Shown: one piece after another, positions 8,732 through 17,735 of the stretch
Position numbering within the stretch: position 1 is the first letter of the stretch
Layout: every line of letters begins with the position of its first letter
Assembly: GCF_030512175.1 (NCBI RefSeq)
Contig: NZ_JAULBL010000001.1
Coordinates: 558,001 to 622,000, forward strand
DNA: 64,000 nucleotides
Reading direction: 5' to 3'
Origin: Paeniglutamicibacter sulfureus
GTDB lineage: Bacteria > Actinomycetota > Actinomycetes > Actinomycetales > Micrococcaceae
Position numbers and translations under genes: made by a program
The notes under the pieces: generated by a model
Told to the model about the DNA's origin: nothing
Database searches by the model: none
What the model saw: the letters and a program-made list of their open reading frames with translations, nothing else

Positions 8732-10071
8732 TTGCCGACTCCGAAATATCCGCGCACGTCCGACACCGCATTGAGCAGGGCGTCGACGTCGCTGGTGGTG
8801 TTGTAGAGGTAGGTGCTTGCCCGGGTGCTGGAGACAACGCCCAGTGCCCGGTGCAGTGGTTGGGCGCAGTGGTGGCCCACGCGCACGGCGATGCCGCGCG
8901 AATCCAGGAACTGGCCCACGTCGTGCGGGTGCACGCCTTCGATGACGAAGGGGGCGGTGCCGATGCGTGCCGCGCCCTGGGCAGGGCCCAACACGCGCAC
9001 CCCCGGGATACCGTCCAGGCCGGTGAGCATCCGCTCACCCAGGTTCTCTTCCCATGCAGCGATGCGGTCCATGCCCACTTCACGCAGGTATGCGACGGCG
9101 GTGGCCAGGGCGTGGACCTGCGAAATCCTCTGGGTTCCGGCTTCGAAGCGCATGGGGGCCGGGAGGTACTCGGCCTTCTCCATCGTCACCGAGGTGATCA
9201 TGGATCCGCCGGTGAGGAAGGGCGGCATGGCATCAAGCAGTCCGGCCCGTCCATAGAGTCCACCGATGCCGGTGGGGCCGAGCATCTTGTGTCCGGAGAA
9301 CGCCATGAAGTCCACGTCGAGGGCCTTGACGTCCACGGGCAGGTGCGGGACCGACTGGCAGCCATCGAGGACCGTCAGTGCGCCGACATTGCGGGCCAGC
9401 GCCACCAGTGCCGCAACATCGGTCACGGTGCCCAGGACGTTGGAGACGTGCGTGAAGGCCACCACCTTGGTGGCGGGGGTAATGATCGAGCCGGCGAGGT
9501 CCATGCGCAGGGCGCCTGATTCGTCGACGGGAATGTACTTAAGGGTGGCGCCGGTACGCAGCGCCAGCTCCTGCCAGGGAATCAGGTTGGCATGGTGTTC
9601 GAGCTCGGTGACGACGATTTCGTCCCCTGCTCCGAGTGCGAAGGCACGGGCTGCATCTCCCCCGAGGCCCGCACTGGCATTGCCAAAGGAGTAGGTGATG
9701 AGGTTCAGCGCCTCGGTGGCGTTCGAAGTCCACACCACTTCGTTGTCCTTGGCCCCGATGAAGCGCGCCACGTCGGTGCGGGCCTGCTCAAAGATGTCCG
9801 TGGCCTCGACGGCCAGGGAGTGGGCACCGCGGTGGACTGCGGCATTGAAGTTCTCGTAGTAGTGCTGTTCGGCCTCGTAAACGCAGCTGGGCTTTTGCGA
9901 GGTGGCCCCGGAATCCAAATACGTCAGCGGCACTCCGTTGACGTTGCGACCCAAGATGGGGAAGTCTGCCCGCAGCCGCGAGACTTCAATGTCATCCAAG
10001 GCCTTGGGAAGGGTATCTTGCGTCGTGGGCAATGCACTGGACACGTTGGGATCCTCCGAAGTTCGTTTCAT
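8728..10071 (-). CDS. sufS: Cysteine desulfurase SufS
   Basis: A 447-residue group II cysteine desulfurase that takes sulfur from cysteine for Fe-S cluster assembly. The PLP-binding lysine is in FSGHKMLGPTG (Lys262), the cofactor-stacking histidine is in ELEHHANL, and the reactive cysteine lies in RVGHHCAQPLH (Cys402). A glycine/alanine-rich insert at about residues 131-150 slightly lengthens the protein compared with E. coli SufS. It is followed by sufU with a 4-base overlap. A TTGACT hexamer (minus strand, 10193-10188) could be part of its promoter. Confidence 0.95.
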   Translation of the reverse strand: MKRTSEDPNVSSALPTTQDTLPKALDDIEVSRLRADFPILGRNVNGVPLTYLDSGATSQKPSCVYEAEQHYYENFNAAVHRGAHSLAVEATDIFEQARTDVARFIGAKDNEVVWTSNATEALNLITYSFGNASAGLGGDAARAFALGAGDEIVVTELEHHANLIPWQELALRTGATLKYIPVDESGALRMDLAGSIITPATKVVAFTHVSNVLGTVTDVAALVALARNVGALTVLDGCQSVPHLPVDVKALDVDFMAFSGHKMLGPTGIGGLYGRAGLLDAMPPFLTGGSMITSVTMEKAEYLPAPMRFEAGTQRISQVHALATAVAYLREVGMDRIAAWEENLGERMLTGLDGIPGVRVLGPAQGAARIGTAPFVIEGVHPHDVGQFLDSRGIAVRVGHHCAQPLHRALGVVSSTRASTYLYNTTSDVDALLNAVSDVRGYFGVGK

Positions 10072-10373
10072 GCCGCCTTCGCCGCAACGGCTGTGCGCCG
10101 CACTGTGCGGCTGGTTCCGTGGGACGATCGTGATTACGGCATCATTTGCTTCGCTAATTCTCCCACGTTCAGGCCTTCATGGCACATAAGTCAACCCTTA
10201 CCAATGTGTCCCCGGCCCGGAATTTGGCCCAAAAAAGTCGCCGGCAGCCGATTGGGGGTGGTCCCCGGCCTCAGGGGGCCACCCCCAATCGGCCCCTCTT
10301 GTTCCTGGGACCAATAATGGCACGTCAATCGGCGACCGGACGGCTTCGCTGTGAAGCGCCACGGATCCCGGAA
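10072..10373. other. Intergenic region between pth and sufS
   Basis: About 300 bases without a gene. From the pth side it holds the pth terminator hairpin (10247-10293). It then holds the presumed sufS promoter: TTGACT at 10193-10188 on the minus strand, with no convincing -10 partner. No other structure is evident. Confidence 0.5.
10231..10293 (-). terminator. Terminator of pth
   Basis: GCCGATTGGGGGTGG (10247-10261) and CCACCCCCAATCGGC (10279-10293) form a perfect 15-bp stem, extended inside by CCCC/GGGG. On the minus strand a run of six T (10236-10231) follows about ten bases after the stem, so it terminates transcripts from pth. Confidence 0.85.
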
Positions 10374-10952
10374 CTAGTCGTGGAATTTGCGCAGCGCCGA
10401 TTCCAGTCCGTGATTCACCAGTTCCTCCACGGCGTCGGCCGCCGCATCGGTCAGGAACGGCAGGGACTTCTTTTCGTCCTTCGAGAAGTCCTTGAGCACG
10501 TAATCCGCTGTCTCCATGCGACCGGGAGGCCTCCCCACGCCCACTCGCACCCGCAAATAGTCCTTGGTGCCCAGGGCCTTGGAAATGTCTCGCAGCCCGT
10601 TGTGGCCGCCTTCGCCACCCCCGAGCTTGAGCTTCACGGTGTCGAAGGGAATATCGATCTCGTCGTGCACGGCAATGACGTGTGCGGGATCGATGCCAAA
10701 GAACTTTGCCAGATTGGCCACGGGTCCACCCGAGAGGTTCATATAGGTCATCGGCTTCGCCAGAACGAGTCTGGGCCCGCCAATGCCCATGCGTCCCTCG
10801 AGGATTTGCGCCCGGGAGCTGTGGGTCTTGAACTTTCCGCCGATGCGCGCGGCAAGTTCGTCGACGGCCATCTGGCCAACATTGTGCCTGTTATGCGCGT
10901 AGCCGGGCCCGGGGTTTCCGAGCCCGGCTACGAGCCAGGTTTCGCTAGTCAT
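10374..10952 (-). CDS. pth: Peptidyl-tRNA hydrolase
   Basis: A 192-residue enzyme that releases peptides from prematurely dropped peptidyl-tRNA. The start MTSETWLVAGLGNPGPGYA leads into the first strand. The catalytic histidine is in NRHNVG, and KPMTYMNLSG, HDEIDIPF and GGGEGGHNGLRDI are the conserved active-site loops. I use ATG 10952; an upstream in-frame ATG at 11036 would overlap rplY and has no family content. No clear Shine-Dalgarno is visible before this ATG. It lies 22 bases after rplY, so coupling with the ribosomal protein gene is likely. Confidence 0.95.
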   Translation of the reverse strand: MTSETWLVAGLGNPGPGYAHNRHNVGQMAVDELAARIGGKFKTHSSRAQILEGRMGIGGPRLVLAKPMTYMNLSGGPVANLAKFFGIDPAHVIAVHDEIDIPFDTVKLKLGGGEGGHNGLRDISKALGTKDYLRVRVGVGRPPGRMETADYVLKDFSKDEKKSLPFLTDAAADAVEELVNHGLESALRKFHD

Positions 10953-10974
10953 GCGACAACCAATATCGAGATAA

Positions 10975-11550
10975 TTACTCGGCGGAAGCTGCCGATTCCT
11001 CGTCTGCTTCCGAAACTGCGGCATCGATCGTAGCAACGACGACGCTGCCTTCGATGGCCAGGGCGGTGCCCTCCGGCAGGATCAGGTCCGATGCGAGGAT
11101 CTGGGTTCCCGCGGTCAGGCCGGAGACGTTGGCAACAACGTGCTCCGGAAGGGCGACTGCCTCGGCTTCGACGGCGATGACCGCGTGGTCCAGGGACAGG
11201 GTCGAACCGGCGGTGAGTTCACCCTGGATCTGGACGGAAACCTCGACGATGACCTTTTCGCCCTTCTTGACGATCAGGAGGTCAAGGTGGTCAACGGTCT
11301 GGCGAAGGGCGTGGCGCTGGATGTCCTTCACCAGGGTGACGGTGTCTTCGCCCTCAACCGAGATGTTCAGCAGGGCGTTGGAGCCACGGACTGCAAGGGT
11401 GGTGGCGGCGGCCGGCAGCAGGACGCGGACCGGATCGGTGCCGTGGCCGTAGATCACTGCAGGGATCTTGCCGGCGCGGCGGGCCTGGCGTGCGGCGCCC
11501 TTGCCGAAGTCGGTGCGCAGTTCGCCGTCGAGGGTGATGATGTTGCTCAT
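10975..11550 (-). CDS. rplY: 50S ribosomal protein L25/general stress protein Ctc
   Basis: A 191-residue long-form L25 (TL5/Ctc type) that binds 5S rRNA. The N-terminal L25 domain is at about residues 5-95 (GKGAARQARRAGKIPAVIYGHG) and the C-terminal beta domain at about 100-180, ending in an acidic tail (SEADEESAASAE). ATG 11550 is preceded by AAGGAG at a good distance; the frame extends further upstream without family content. It sits between prs and pth, the usual actinobacterial order. A TAAAAT with extended -10 TG on the minus strand near 11720-11715 is a plausible promoter. Confidence 0.95.
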   Translation of the reverse strand: MSNIITLDGELRTDFGKGAARQARRAGKIPAVIYGHGTDPVRVLLPAAATTLAVRGSNALLNISVEGEDTVTLVKDIQRHALRQTVDHLDLLIVKKGEKVIVEVSVQIQGELTAGSTLSLDHAVIAVEAEAVALPEHVVANVSGLTAGTQILASDLILPEGTALAIEGSVVVATIDAAVSEADEESAASAE

Positions 11551-11669
11551 GGTGTTCTCCTTGTGGAAGATGATTAATTGGTTCCTGCCCCGCTCGGGCC
11601 TAGAAGCATCATCATCCGATTCCTGCAAAGGAGAAGGACGCGTAGTGCGTTTCTAGCCTCGTCGATAAC

Positions 11670-11693
11670 GGACCCCCATTTGCATGGGGTTCC
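11670..11693 (-). other. Hairpin in the rplY leader
   Basis: GGACCCCCAT (11670-11679) and ATGGGGTTCC (11684-11693) pair with one mismatch around a TTGC loop. It lies about 120 bases before the rplY start, downstream of a possible TAAAAT -10 element. It could be a leader structure or a weak terminator. Confidence 0.4.
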
Positions 11694-11780
11694 CTCGCCT
11701 GGGCACAAGTAGATATTTTAGCAGGGCGCGGGCATCCGGGGAAATCGTGCAAGATCCAGGACTGGACCCTTAACGGAAGC

Positions 11781-11822
11781 GGACCCCGACGCGGCTCCCA
11801 AGTGGGAGGCGCATCGGGGTCC
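11781..11822 (-). terminator. Terminator of prs
   Basis: GGACCCCGA (11781-11789) pairs with TCGGGGTCC (11814-11822), and inside it CTCCC pairs with GGGAG. It lies 30 bases beyond the prs stop codon. Confidence 0.75.
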
Positions 11823-11854
11823 GGCATCAAGCCGATGTCCCGCGGGACGGGTTC

Positions 11855-12835
11855 CTAGGCGTCGCCGTCAAAAAGGCTGGTGACCGAGCCGTCTTCGAAG
11901 ACTTCCTTGATGGCCCGTGCCAACAAGGGGGCGATCGAAAGCACCGTCAAGGTTTCGAAGCGCTTGGATTCCGGAATCGGCAGGGTGTTGGTCACCACGA
12001 CCTCGCGTGCACCGGACTCGGCCAGGCGCTGCGCGGCCGGGTCGGAGAACACGGCATGCGTGGCGGCGATGATGACGTCCTTGGCACCGGCGTCCTTCAG
12101 CACCTTCACGGCGCCGGCAATGGTTCCCCCGGTGTCGATCATGTCGTCGATCAAGACACAGGTGCGGCCCGCGACCTGGCCGACGACGGTCTTGGAAACG
12201 GCCTGGTTCGGGACCGTCAGGTCGCGGGACTTGTGCACGAAGGCCAGCGGAGCCCCGCCGAGGCGTTCTGCCCACTGTTCGGCCACGCGGACGCGACCGG
12301 TGTCGGGGGAAACCACGGTGACCGGGTCGTCCCCGACAACATTGCGGATGTGGTCGGCCAGCAACGGGATGGCGAAGAGGTGGTCGACCGGGCCGTCAAA
12401 GAAGCCCTGGATCTGCGCGGTGTGCAGGTCAACGCTCATGATGCGGTCGGCACCTGCCACTTTGAACATGTCGGCAACCAGTCGAGCCGAGATCGGCTCG
12501 CGGCCACGGCCCTTCTTGTCCTGTCGGGCGTATGGGTAGAACGGGGCCACGACGGTGACCCGCCGGGCCGAGGCGCGCTTCATGGAGTCAACCATGATCA
12601 GCTGTTCCATGAGCCAGTTGTTCAGCGGTGCCGGGTGGGCCTGGATGACAAAGACATCCTTGCCTCGCACCGATTCGCCGGAGCGTACATAGATCTCGCC
12701 GTTGGCGAAGTCGTAGGCACTCATCGGAAGCAGTTCGGTCCCAAGGGCCGCTGCCACCTCTTCGGCAAGCTCGGGGTGGGCACGCCCGGAAGCCAGCACC
12801 AGCTTCTTATCGACGTTATGGCTCAGTTCGCTCAT
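11855..12835 (-). CDS. prs: Ribose-phosphate pyrophosphokinase
   Basis: A 326-residue class I PRPP synthetase. It makes phosphoribosyl pyrophosphate for purines, pyrimidines, His, Trp and NAD. The flexible catalytic loop DKKGRGREPISARLV, the ATP-binding segment SVDLHTAQIQGFFDGPVDHL and the PRPP loop VLIDDMIDTGGT are intact. It follows glmU by 46 bases on the same strand, as in most Actinobacteria, linking nucleotide-sugar and nucleotide synthesis. A terminator hairpin separates it from rplY. Confidence 0.97.
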   Translation of the reverse strand: MSELSHNVDKKLVLASGRAHPELAEEVAAALGTELLPMSAYDFANGEIYVRSGESVRGKDVFVIQAHPAPLNNWLMEQLIMVDSMKRASARRVTVVAPFYPYARQDKKGRGREPISARLVADMFKVAGADRIMSVDLHTAQIQGFFDGPVDHLFAIPLLADHIRNVVGDDPVTVVSPDTGRVRVAEQWAERLGGAPLAFVHKSRDLTVPNQAVSKTVVGQVAGRTCVLIDDMIDTGGTIAGAVKVLKDAGAKDVIIAATHAVFSDPAAQRLAESGAREVVVTNTLPIPESKRFETLTVLSIAPLLARAIKEVFEDGSVTSLFDGDA

Positions 12836-12881
12836 GGGATCGCTTTCTCGCTCAGACGGGGATCGGAAATGATGTGGAGGG

Positions 12882-14354
12882 TTACTTGGCCTGGTCCGCG
12901 GATTCCGCGGTCACGCCGGAATCCAGTGCGGACTTGAATGCGGCTTCCGCGGCGGGGGAACCGGGACGCTTGGACATCGTCCAGCCCTCGGTATTTCGTT
13001 GCGGTGCCACGGTCAGGGCAAGGGCCCCCGCCGGAACGTTTTTGCGCACGATGGCGCCCGCACCTGTGTATGCGCCGTCACCGATGCTCACGGGTGCGAC
13101 AAACACGGTGTTGGAGGCGGTGCGCACGTGCGAGCCGATGACGGTGCGGTGCTTGTTGACGCCATCGTAGTTGGCGGTGATGTTGCCACAGCCGATGTTG
13201 GTGTATTCACCGATTTCGGCGTCCCCGGCGTAGCCCAGGTGCGAGAGCTTTGAGCCACGGCCGACGACAATGTTCTTGGTCTCGTAGAAGGCTCCGATCT
13301 TGGCGTCGGGGCCGAGATTGGTCTTGGGGCGCAGGTAGGCGAAGGGGCCGACCGATGAGCCATCGGCAATGATGGACTCGGTGACGTCCGAGCGGACGAT
13401 CTTGGCGCCGCGCCCGACCTGGGTGTTGGTCAGGGTGGCGTCAGGGCCGATGACCGCATCGGTTCCCACGGCGGTGCTTCCATGCAGCTGGGTGCCCGGC
13501 TTGATGGTCACGTCGTTGGAAAGTGCCACCTCGACATCGATCCAGGTGGTTTCCGGGTCGATGATGCTGACGCCTGCGCGCATCCACTTTTCGAGGATGC
13601 GGCGGTTCATTTCCTTGCCCAATGCGGCCAGTTGGACCCGGTCGTTGGCGCCCTCGACCTGCCAGGCGTCCTCCGTGACGACGGCCGCGACGCGTCCCCC
13701 CGTGGACCGGGCGATGCCCAGCACATCGGTGAGATACATCTCGCCCTGCGCGTTGTCGGTCGTGACCTCGGCCAATGCCGAACGCAGGACCTCGGCGTCA
13801 AATGCGTAGATTCCGGAGTTGACCTCTCGGATTGCGCGTTCTTCGTCGCTTGCATCCTTGTGTTCGCGGATGCCGGTCACCGTTCCGTCCTCTGCACGCA
13901 GGATGCGGCCGTATCCGGTGGCATCTTCCAGCAGTGCGGTAAGCACCGTGACGGCATTGCCTTCGCGGTCGTGGGTGGCAACCAGCTCGGACAACAGCTC
14001 GGTGGTCAGCAACGGGACGTCGCCGTACGTGACCACGATCGTGCCTTCCAATGCCGGGTCCAGCTTTTCGAGGCCCAGTTGCACGGCTCGTCCGGTGCCC
14101 GGGATTTCATCCTGGTCGGCGATGACGACGTTCGGCTTGACCTGCAGGAGGTGCTCGACAACGCGTTCGCGTTCAAATCGGACCACCGCCACCAGCGTTT
14201 CGGGGTCGAGCCCCTCAGCTGCGGCAAGGGCGTGCCCCACCATTGAGCGACCGCCGATTTCATGCAGGATCTTGGGTTTTGCCGATTTCATCCGGGTTCC
14301 TGCGCCTGCGGCGAGAACGATGACAGCGGCTGGTGCGTTGGCGTGAACGCTCAA
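12882..14354 (-). CDS. glmU: Bifunctional UDP-GlcNAc pyrophosphorylase/GlcN-1-P acetyltransferase GlmU
   Basis: A 490-residue enzyme that makes UDP-GlcNAc for the cell wall. The N-terminal uridyltransferase starts with LAAGAGTRMKSAKPKILH and contains GTGRAVQLG. The C-terminal left-handed beta-helix carries the acetyltransferase histidine in KLSHLGYAGDAEIG and the NIGCGNITANYDG loop. I place the start at TTG 14354: an AGGGGAG lies 8 bases upstream and the protein then begins LSVHANAPAAVIVLAAGAG. Longer in-frame versions would run through the tRNA gene. prs follows. Confidence 0.95.
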   Translation of the reverse strand: MSVHANAPAAVIVLAAGAGTRMKSAKPKILHEIGGRSMVGHALAAAEGLDPETLVAVVRFERERVVEHLLQVKPNVVIADQDEIPGTGRAVQLGLEKLDPALEGTIVVTYGDVPLLTTELLSELVATHDREGNAVTVLTALLEDATGYGRILRAEDGTVTGIREHKDASDEERAIREVNSGIYAFDAEVLRSALAEVTTDNAQGEMYLTDVLGIARSTGGRVAAVVTEDAWQVEGANDRVQLAALGKEMNRRILEKWMRAGVSIIDPETTWIDVEVALSNDVTIKPGTQLHGSTAVGTDAVIGPDATLTNTQVGRGAKIVRSDVTESIIADGSSVGPFAYLRPKTNLGPDAKIGAFYETKNIVVGRGSKLSHLGYAGDAEIGEYTNIGCGNITANYDGVNKHRTVIGSHVRTASNTVFVAPVSIGDGAYTGAGAIVRKNVPAGALALTVAPQRNTEGWTMSKRPGSPAAEAAFKSALDSGVTAESADQAK

Positions 14355-14414
14355 GATTGGTACTCCCCTGCTACATTGGCTAGCCGGACCGGCCGGGCCA
14401 GGCCTCATCATTCT

Positions 14415-14435
14415 ATCCCGGCGAAACACCGGGAT
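14415..14435 (-). terminator. Short hairpin downstream of tRNA-Gln
   Basis: ATCCCGG (14415-14421) and CCGGGAT (14429-14435) form a 7-bp stem between the tRNA gene and glmU. There is no T-run on the minus strand, so it may be a weak terminator or a processing structure. Confidence 0.4.
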
Positions 14436-14452
14436 TTTCAATGATTGATGAG

Positions 14453-14524
14453 TTCCGCCCATAGGATTCGAACCTATACTCCACAGCTCCAAAGGCTGGG
14501 GTGCTGCCATTACACCAGGGCGGA
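14453..14524 (-). tRNA. tRNA-Gln (anticodon TTG)
   Basis: A 72-base cloverleaf on the minus strand. The acceptor arms TCCGCCC and GGGCGGA pair fully, the D-arm contains TAATGGCAG, the anticodon loop is CTTTGGA with anticodon TTG, and the T-arm is TATAGGTTCGAATCCTATG. The discriminator base is A. The 3' CCA is not encoded. It stands just upstream of glmU on the same strand. Confidence 0.95.
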
Positions 14525-14677
14525 ATGTGCGTTGAGCTTGCCTCACCGGCACAGTGAACTATTCTGCCACGACTGTAGGCATCGATGCGACTTGAACGAC
14601 GTCGGCGCGTTCATCCTTTGTTCACACCACCGTGACTAGGCATGGTTTATGTCATTCCTGTGCTTACCATGTTGCTT

Positions 14678-15346
14678 ATGAGCCCCACCGCACGCCCGCG
14701 CACGCGAATGACCGGAGTCCAACGCCGGCTTCAGCTGATCGATATCTCACGCCAGCTATTCTCCTTGCGGGGCGTAGACGGAACCACGATCGAAGAAATC
14801 GCCCGCGCTGCGGGTGTGTCCAAGCCCATCGTCTATGAGCACTTTGGTTCCAAGGAAGCTCTCTATATGGAAGTGGTCACGAACGAATACCGGGAGTTGC
14901 TGTCGCGGATCACGGAATCACTCTCCGGTGACGACTCCTCACGGGTGTTGCTGGAGAAAGCAGCGCTCGCGATCTTGACCTACATAGAGGACTGCACCGA
15001 AGGATTCCGCATCCTGGTTCGCGATGCCCCGCCGTCCCAGCCCGAGGGCACGTATTCCACCCTGCTGACCAAGGTGACCGAGCAGGTCGAGCACATCCTG
15101 GCCGACGAGTTTTCACGCCGCGGGTTCAGCGCCGAGGACGGATCCATCTACGCGCAGATGCTCGTGGGTATGGTCGCCATGACCGCGCAGTGGTGGCTGG
15201 ATGCCCGGCACCCCGACAAGCGCACGGTTGCCGCCCATGTGGTGAACCTGGCTTGGTACGGGTTGACCGGCCTGCGCAAGGATCCTGCGCTCCAAGACCA
15301 GCAGGCCCGGCAGTCCCCGACAGCCGAGGTTCCGCCGGCGGAGTAG
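14678..15346 (+). CDS. TetR-family transcriptional regulator
   Basis: A 222-residue DNA-binding regulator. The N-terminal helix-turn-helix is clear: LFSLRGVDGTTIEEIARAAG followed by VSKPIVYEHFGSKEALY. The larger C-terminal part is the ligand-binding helical domain and ends in a polar tail. I use ATG 14678 (MSPTARPRTRMTG); an earlier in-frame ATG at 14642 is possible. There is no Shine-Dalgarno, but TACCAT lies 7 bases before ATG 14678, so a leaderless message is possible. It is divergent from the tRNA gene and convergent with the polysaccharide locus. Its ligand and targets are unknown. Confidence 0.9.
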   Translation: MSPTARPRTRMTGVQRRLQLIDISRQLFSLRGVDGTTIEEIARAAGVSKPIVYEHFGSKEALYMEVVTNEYRELLSRITESLSGDDSSRVLLEKAALAILTYIEDCTEGFRILVRDAPPSQPEGTYSTLLTKVTEQVEHILADEFSRRGFSAEDGSIYAQMLVGMVAMTAQWWLDARHPDKRTVAAHVVNLAWYGLTGLRKDPALQDQQARQSPTAEVPPAE

Positions 15347-15522
15347 TCGGACCGGATTCTCCAGGTGACATTCCTGCCAGCGGTGGTGGTCGGGCAGGCC
15401 TGCATCGTTGGCCCTGACTGCACTTCTGGATGGTTCAGGACTTGTTGCTCCCCGCCTGGCACTCCACTGGATCTGTTGCCCGTTCGGGCGCGCAGTTTCG
15501 CTCCGTAAGGAATCAGTACCGC

Positions 15523-15936
15523 TTAATCGCTGTCCCCGAGGCGGTGGATTCCATGTGCCCGGGGTTCGGCAACCCCCAGCGACACGTGGAACGCCCGAAT
15601 CCCGCGGCCCCCCGCGTCACGGCGGAGACGGACAAAGCCCGCGGCACCCATGAGAAGAAGGCTGATAAATCCGGCAACGGGTGACCACCAACCTGCAACG
15701 GCCATTGCCGTCGCCACAAAGGTTGTGGCGCACAAGCTCAAGACCAGGGCCATGGCCAAGGTGTCACCCCCGTCCCCCGGACGCATCCGCAGAGCCCACC
15801 CGTAGCCCGGCACGAAGAGAGAGAAAACCACGGCACTGATCAAACGGACTGCTTCCACTTCAAGCAAGAGCACAATGTAGATAATCGTCACCACGATGAC
15901 GACGGGCCCGGTGCCAATGATGCGCAGGGCACTCAT
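15523..15936 (-). CDS. Small polytopic membrane protein of the polysaccharide locus
   Basis: A 137-residue protein with about four hydrophobic segments in the first 100 residues (for example VVIVVTIIYIVLLLEVEAV and AVVFSLFVPGYGWALRM) and a polar arginine-rich C-terminus. The FVPGYGW stretch resembles motifs in DUF1616-type and related polysaccharide membrane proteins, but I cannot assign a family. Its ATG overlaps the stop of the preceding 600-residue membrane protein by 4 bases. It is the last gene of the seven-gene operon and probably a small partner of that protein. Confidence 0.7.
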   Translation of the reverse strand: MSALRIIGTGPVVIVVTIIYIVLLLEVEAVRLISAVVFSLFVPGYGWALRMRPGDGGDTLAMALVLSLCATTFVATAMAVAGWWSPVAGFISLLLMGAAGFVRLRRDAGGRGIRAFHVSLGVAEPRAHGIHRLGDSD

Positions 15937-17735
15937 TGGTTCCTGCCCACGTCCGAAAGCCTGAAAACGGTGGCGTCGGTCGTCTCATAGGCAATCTCAA
16001 ATCTGTCGGATTGCCGCAATTCCTCCTCGATCCGTTCCAGGCTCCCTTCCGGCATGGACTGCTCGGCGTTGACGGCAATTTTTTGGCCCCGGGTAATCAA
16101 CACGTATCCTTCGGTGTATTTGCTGTCGACGAGCCATGCGGAAAGCCTGACGGCAGGGTCCGACAGCAACCCGCGAATCGATTCTTCCGGTTCACGGTCC
16201 AACGGCACATATGTGAACTTCTCATAGTCGATGAAACGCGCCGGATAGTTTGGGCTCCCTTCAACGAGCAAGGAGCCGGGCGCCGCATGCGTGTATACCC
16301 AGCTCGAGGCTTCAACCTCTTCAGGGGGAAAGTAGTTCTGCTGTTCCTTGCCGTAATAGCCGAGCAGAAACCCCGGAGTGACCAGTGCGATGACAACACC
16401 GGCAGACACGAGGCTTCGCAAGGGAAAGCCCTGGCCGTCGCGCGGGAGACACGTTTCGGCGGCGAGTATGGCAATGAACGGCGAAGCGAACAGGAACGCC
16501 CGGAACAGCACCTCTCCACCGAAGCCAGTGGTCAACACCAAGATTCCGGGCAGCAGCATGAGGATCGCGGCGATGCCGCGCGCCCCCATGCCGTCCCAGC
16601 GGTGCCAAGTGCCTTGCTTGTTCCGGTTCGACCAAATGCCGAAGACCGACAACAGGCCGGCGATGGCAACGGTGGACCGGCCGCCCCAAACCACAAGCAG
16701 TGCCGTGCCCGTGATGGCATTCGCCTTTTCGAGGGTCTGGTCTGCGTTGTCCACGACATTGCCGAATTCCGAGACTAGCTCCCGCAAGTTGGGAAGTGTG
16801 TAGTCCAAGGCCCCGGTAAAGGCCCACCCGGCTATGACCGTCAGCGCAACGATCGGCAGTTGCCACGCATTGGTGCGTCGTAGTGCAGTCAACGCAACAA
16901 CCGCCATCAGCATCATCAGGGGCGTGATCTGATGGGTGAGGGCAACCGCGGCGACGATCACGGCAAACGGACCAATCATGGCCACATGTGACATCGGCCT
17001 GAGCATCAGCCCGACCATGGCCAAATAGAGGATCAAGCCGACGGCCTGCGGGGAGAAGTAATCCTGCCCCACCCAGTTGATGAGCAGGAAGAACATCAGG
17101 CCCAGCCAGATCAACGTGCGGTTCCGTGTAAGGCCCCTGAAGACGTAGCGCAATACGATCACGGTGGACAGGTTGAAGACCACGGGGGCCCAGGAGGCAA
17201 TTTGGAGCACGTCGGATTGCCCGGAGAGGTCAGTGAGAAGGGCGCCGCCGGCAAAGAACCCCGGCCAGTTTTGGTAGATTTGCCCCGCGTCAAGGGTGGT
17301 GTCTACCGATCCGTGCCGCTGGATGTACTCGACGATGCCAACGTGTTTATAGGCCCACGAATAGCGAAGGGTGCCGTATAAAACCGCCGGTGTGCCGTGG
17401 ATCAACACGATGTAGGTGACCAGGAAGATACCGAGCACCCAGCTTGGCAGACCCTTGTACAGGCTGGCCAGGAAGCCTCCAAGGAGAAGCGCCAAGGCAA
17501 ACGCCGTCACGGGAGTGAACAGGCTCAGCAACCCCAGGACGCCCATGTCACGGGGCTCCGCACCGCTGAAGCTCCAGGCCCAGAGTGCCACGGCCACGAG
17601 GGGAATCGCCAAGCTCAACGCAATGCTTCTCATGTGCGTGGCACTCCCGGTGCCAGGGGCTGCCGGCGGTGTTGCCGGGACCTCGCCGTGGATATTCGAC
17701 CCATGACGGCCACTCGATGTGGTTTGCGTTTTCAT
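15933..17735 (-). CDS. Large polytopic membrane protein, GT-C-like, polysaccharide assembly
   Basis: A 600-residue integral membrane protein with roughly 12-13 hydrophobic segments between residues 35 and 470, followed by a soluble C-terminal part of about 130 residues. An extended loop after the early helices (about residues 125-165, with YIQRHGSVDTTLDAGQIYQNWPG cut by the length limit to its key residues Asp and Tyr-Gln-Asn-Trp) lies where GT-C transferases place catalytic and acceptor residues. No defined family motif is certain. It overlaps both neighbours by 4 bases. It could be a lipid-sugar transferase or a polymerase-like protein acting on a polyprenyl-linked glycan; this rests on topology and context only. 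Confidence 0.7.
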   Translation of the reverse strand: MKTQTTSSGRHGSNIHGEVPATPPAAPGTGSATHMRSIALSLAIPLVAVALWAWSFSGAEPRDMGVLGLLSLFTPVTAFALALLLGGFLASLYKGLPSWVLGIFLVTYIVLIHGTPAVLYGTLRYSWAYKHVGIVEYIQRHGSVDTTLDAGQIYQNWPGFFAGGALLTDLSGQSDVLQIASWAPVVFNLSTVIVLRYVFRGLTRNRTLIWLGLMFFLLINWVGQDYFSPQAVGLILYLAMVGLMLRPMSHVAMIGPFAVIVAAVALTHQITPLMMLMAVVALTALRRTNAWQLPIVALTVIAGWAFTGALDYTLPNLRELVSEFGNVVDNADQTLEKANAITGTALLVVWGGRSTVAIAGLLSVFGIWSNRNKQGTWHRWDGMGARGIAAILMLLPGILVLTTGFGGEVLFRAFLFASPFIAILAAETCLPRDGQGFPLRSLVSAGVVIALVTPGFLLGYYGKEQQNYFPPEEVEASSWVYTHAAPGSLLVEGSPNYPARFIDYEKFTYVPLDREPEESIRGLLSDPAVRLSAWLVDSKYTEGYVLITRGQKIAVNAEQSMPEGSLERIEEELRQSDRFEIAYETTDATVFRLSDVGRNQ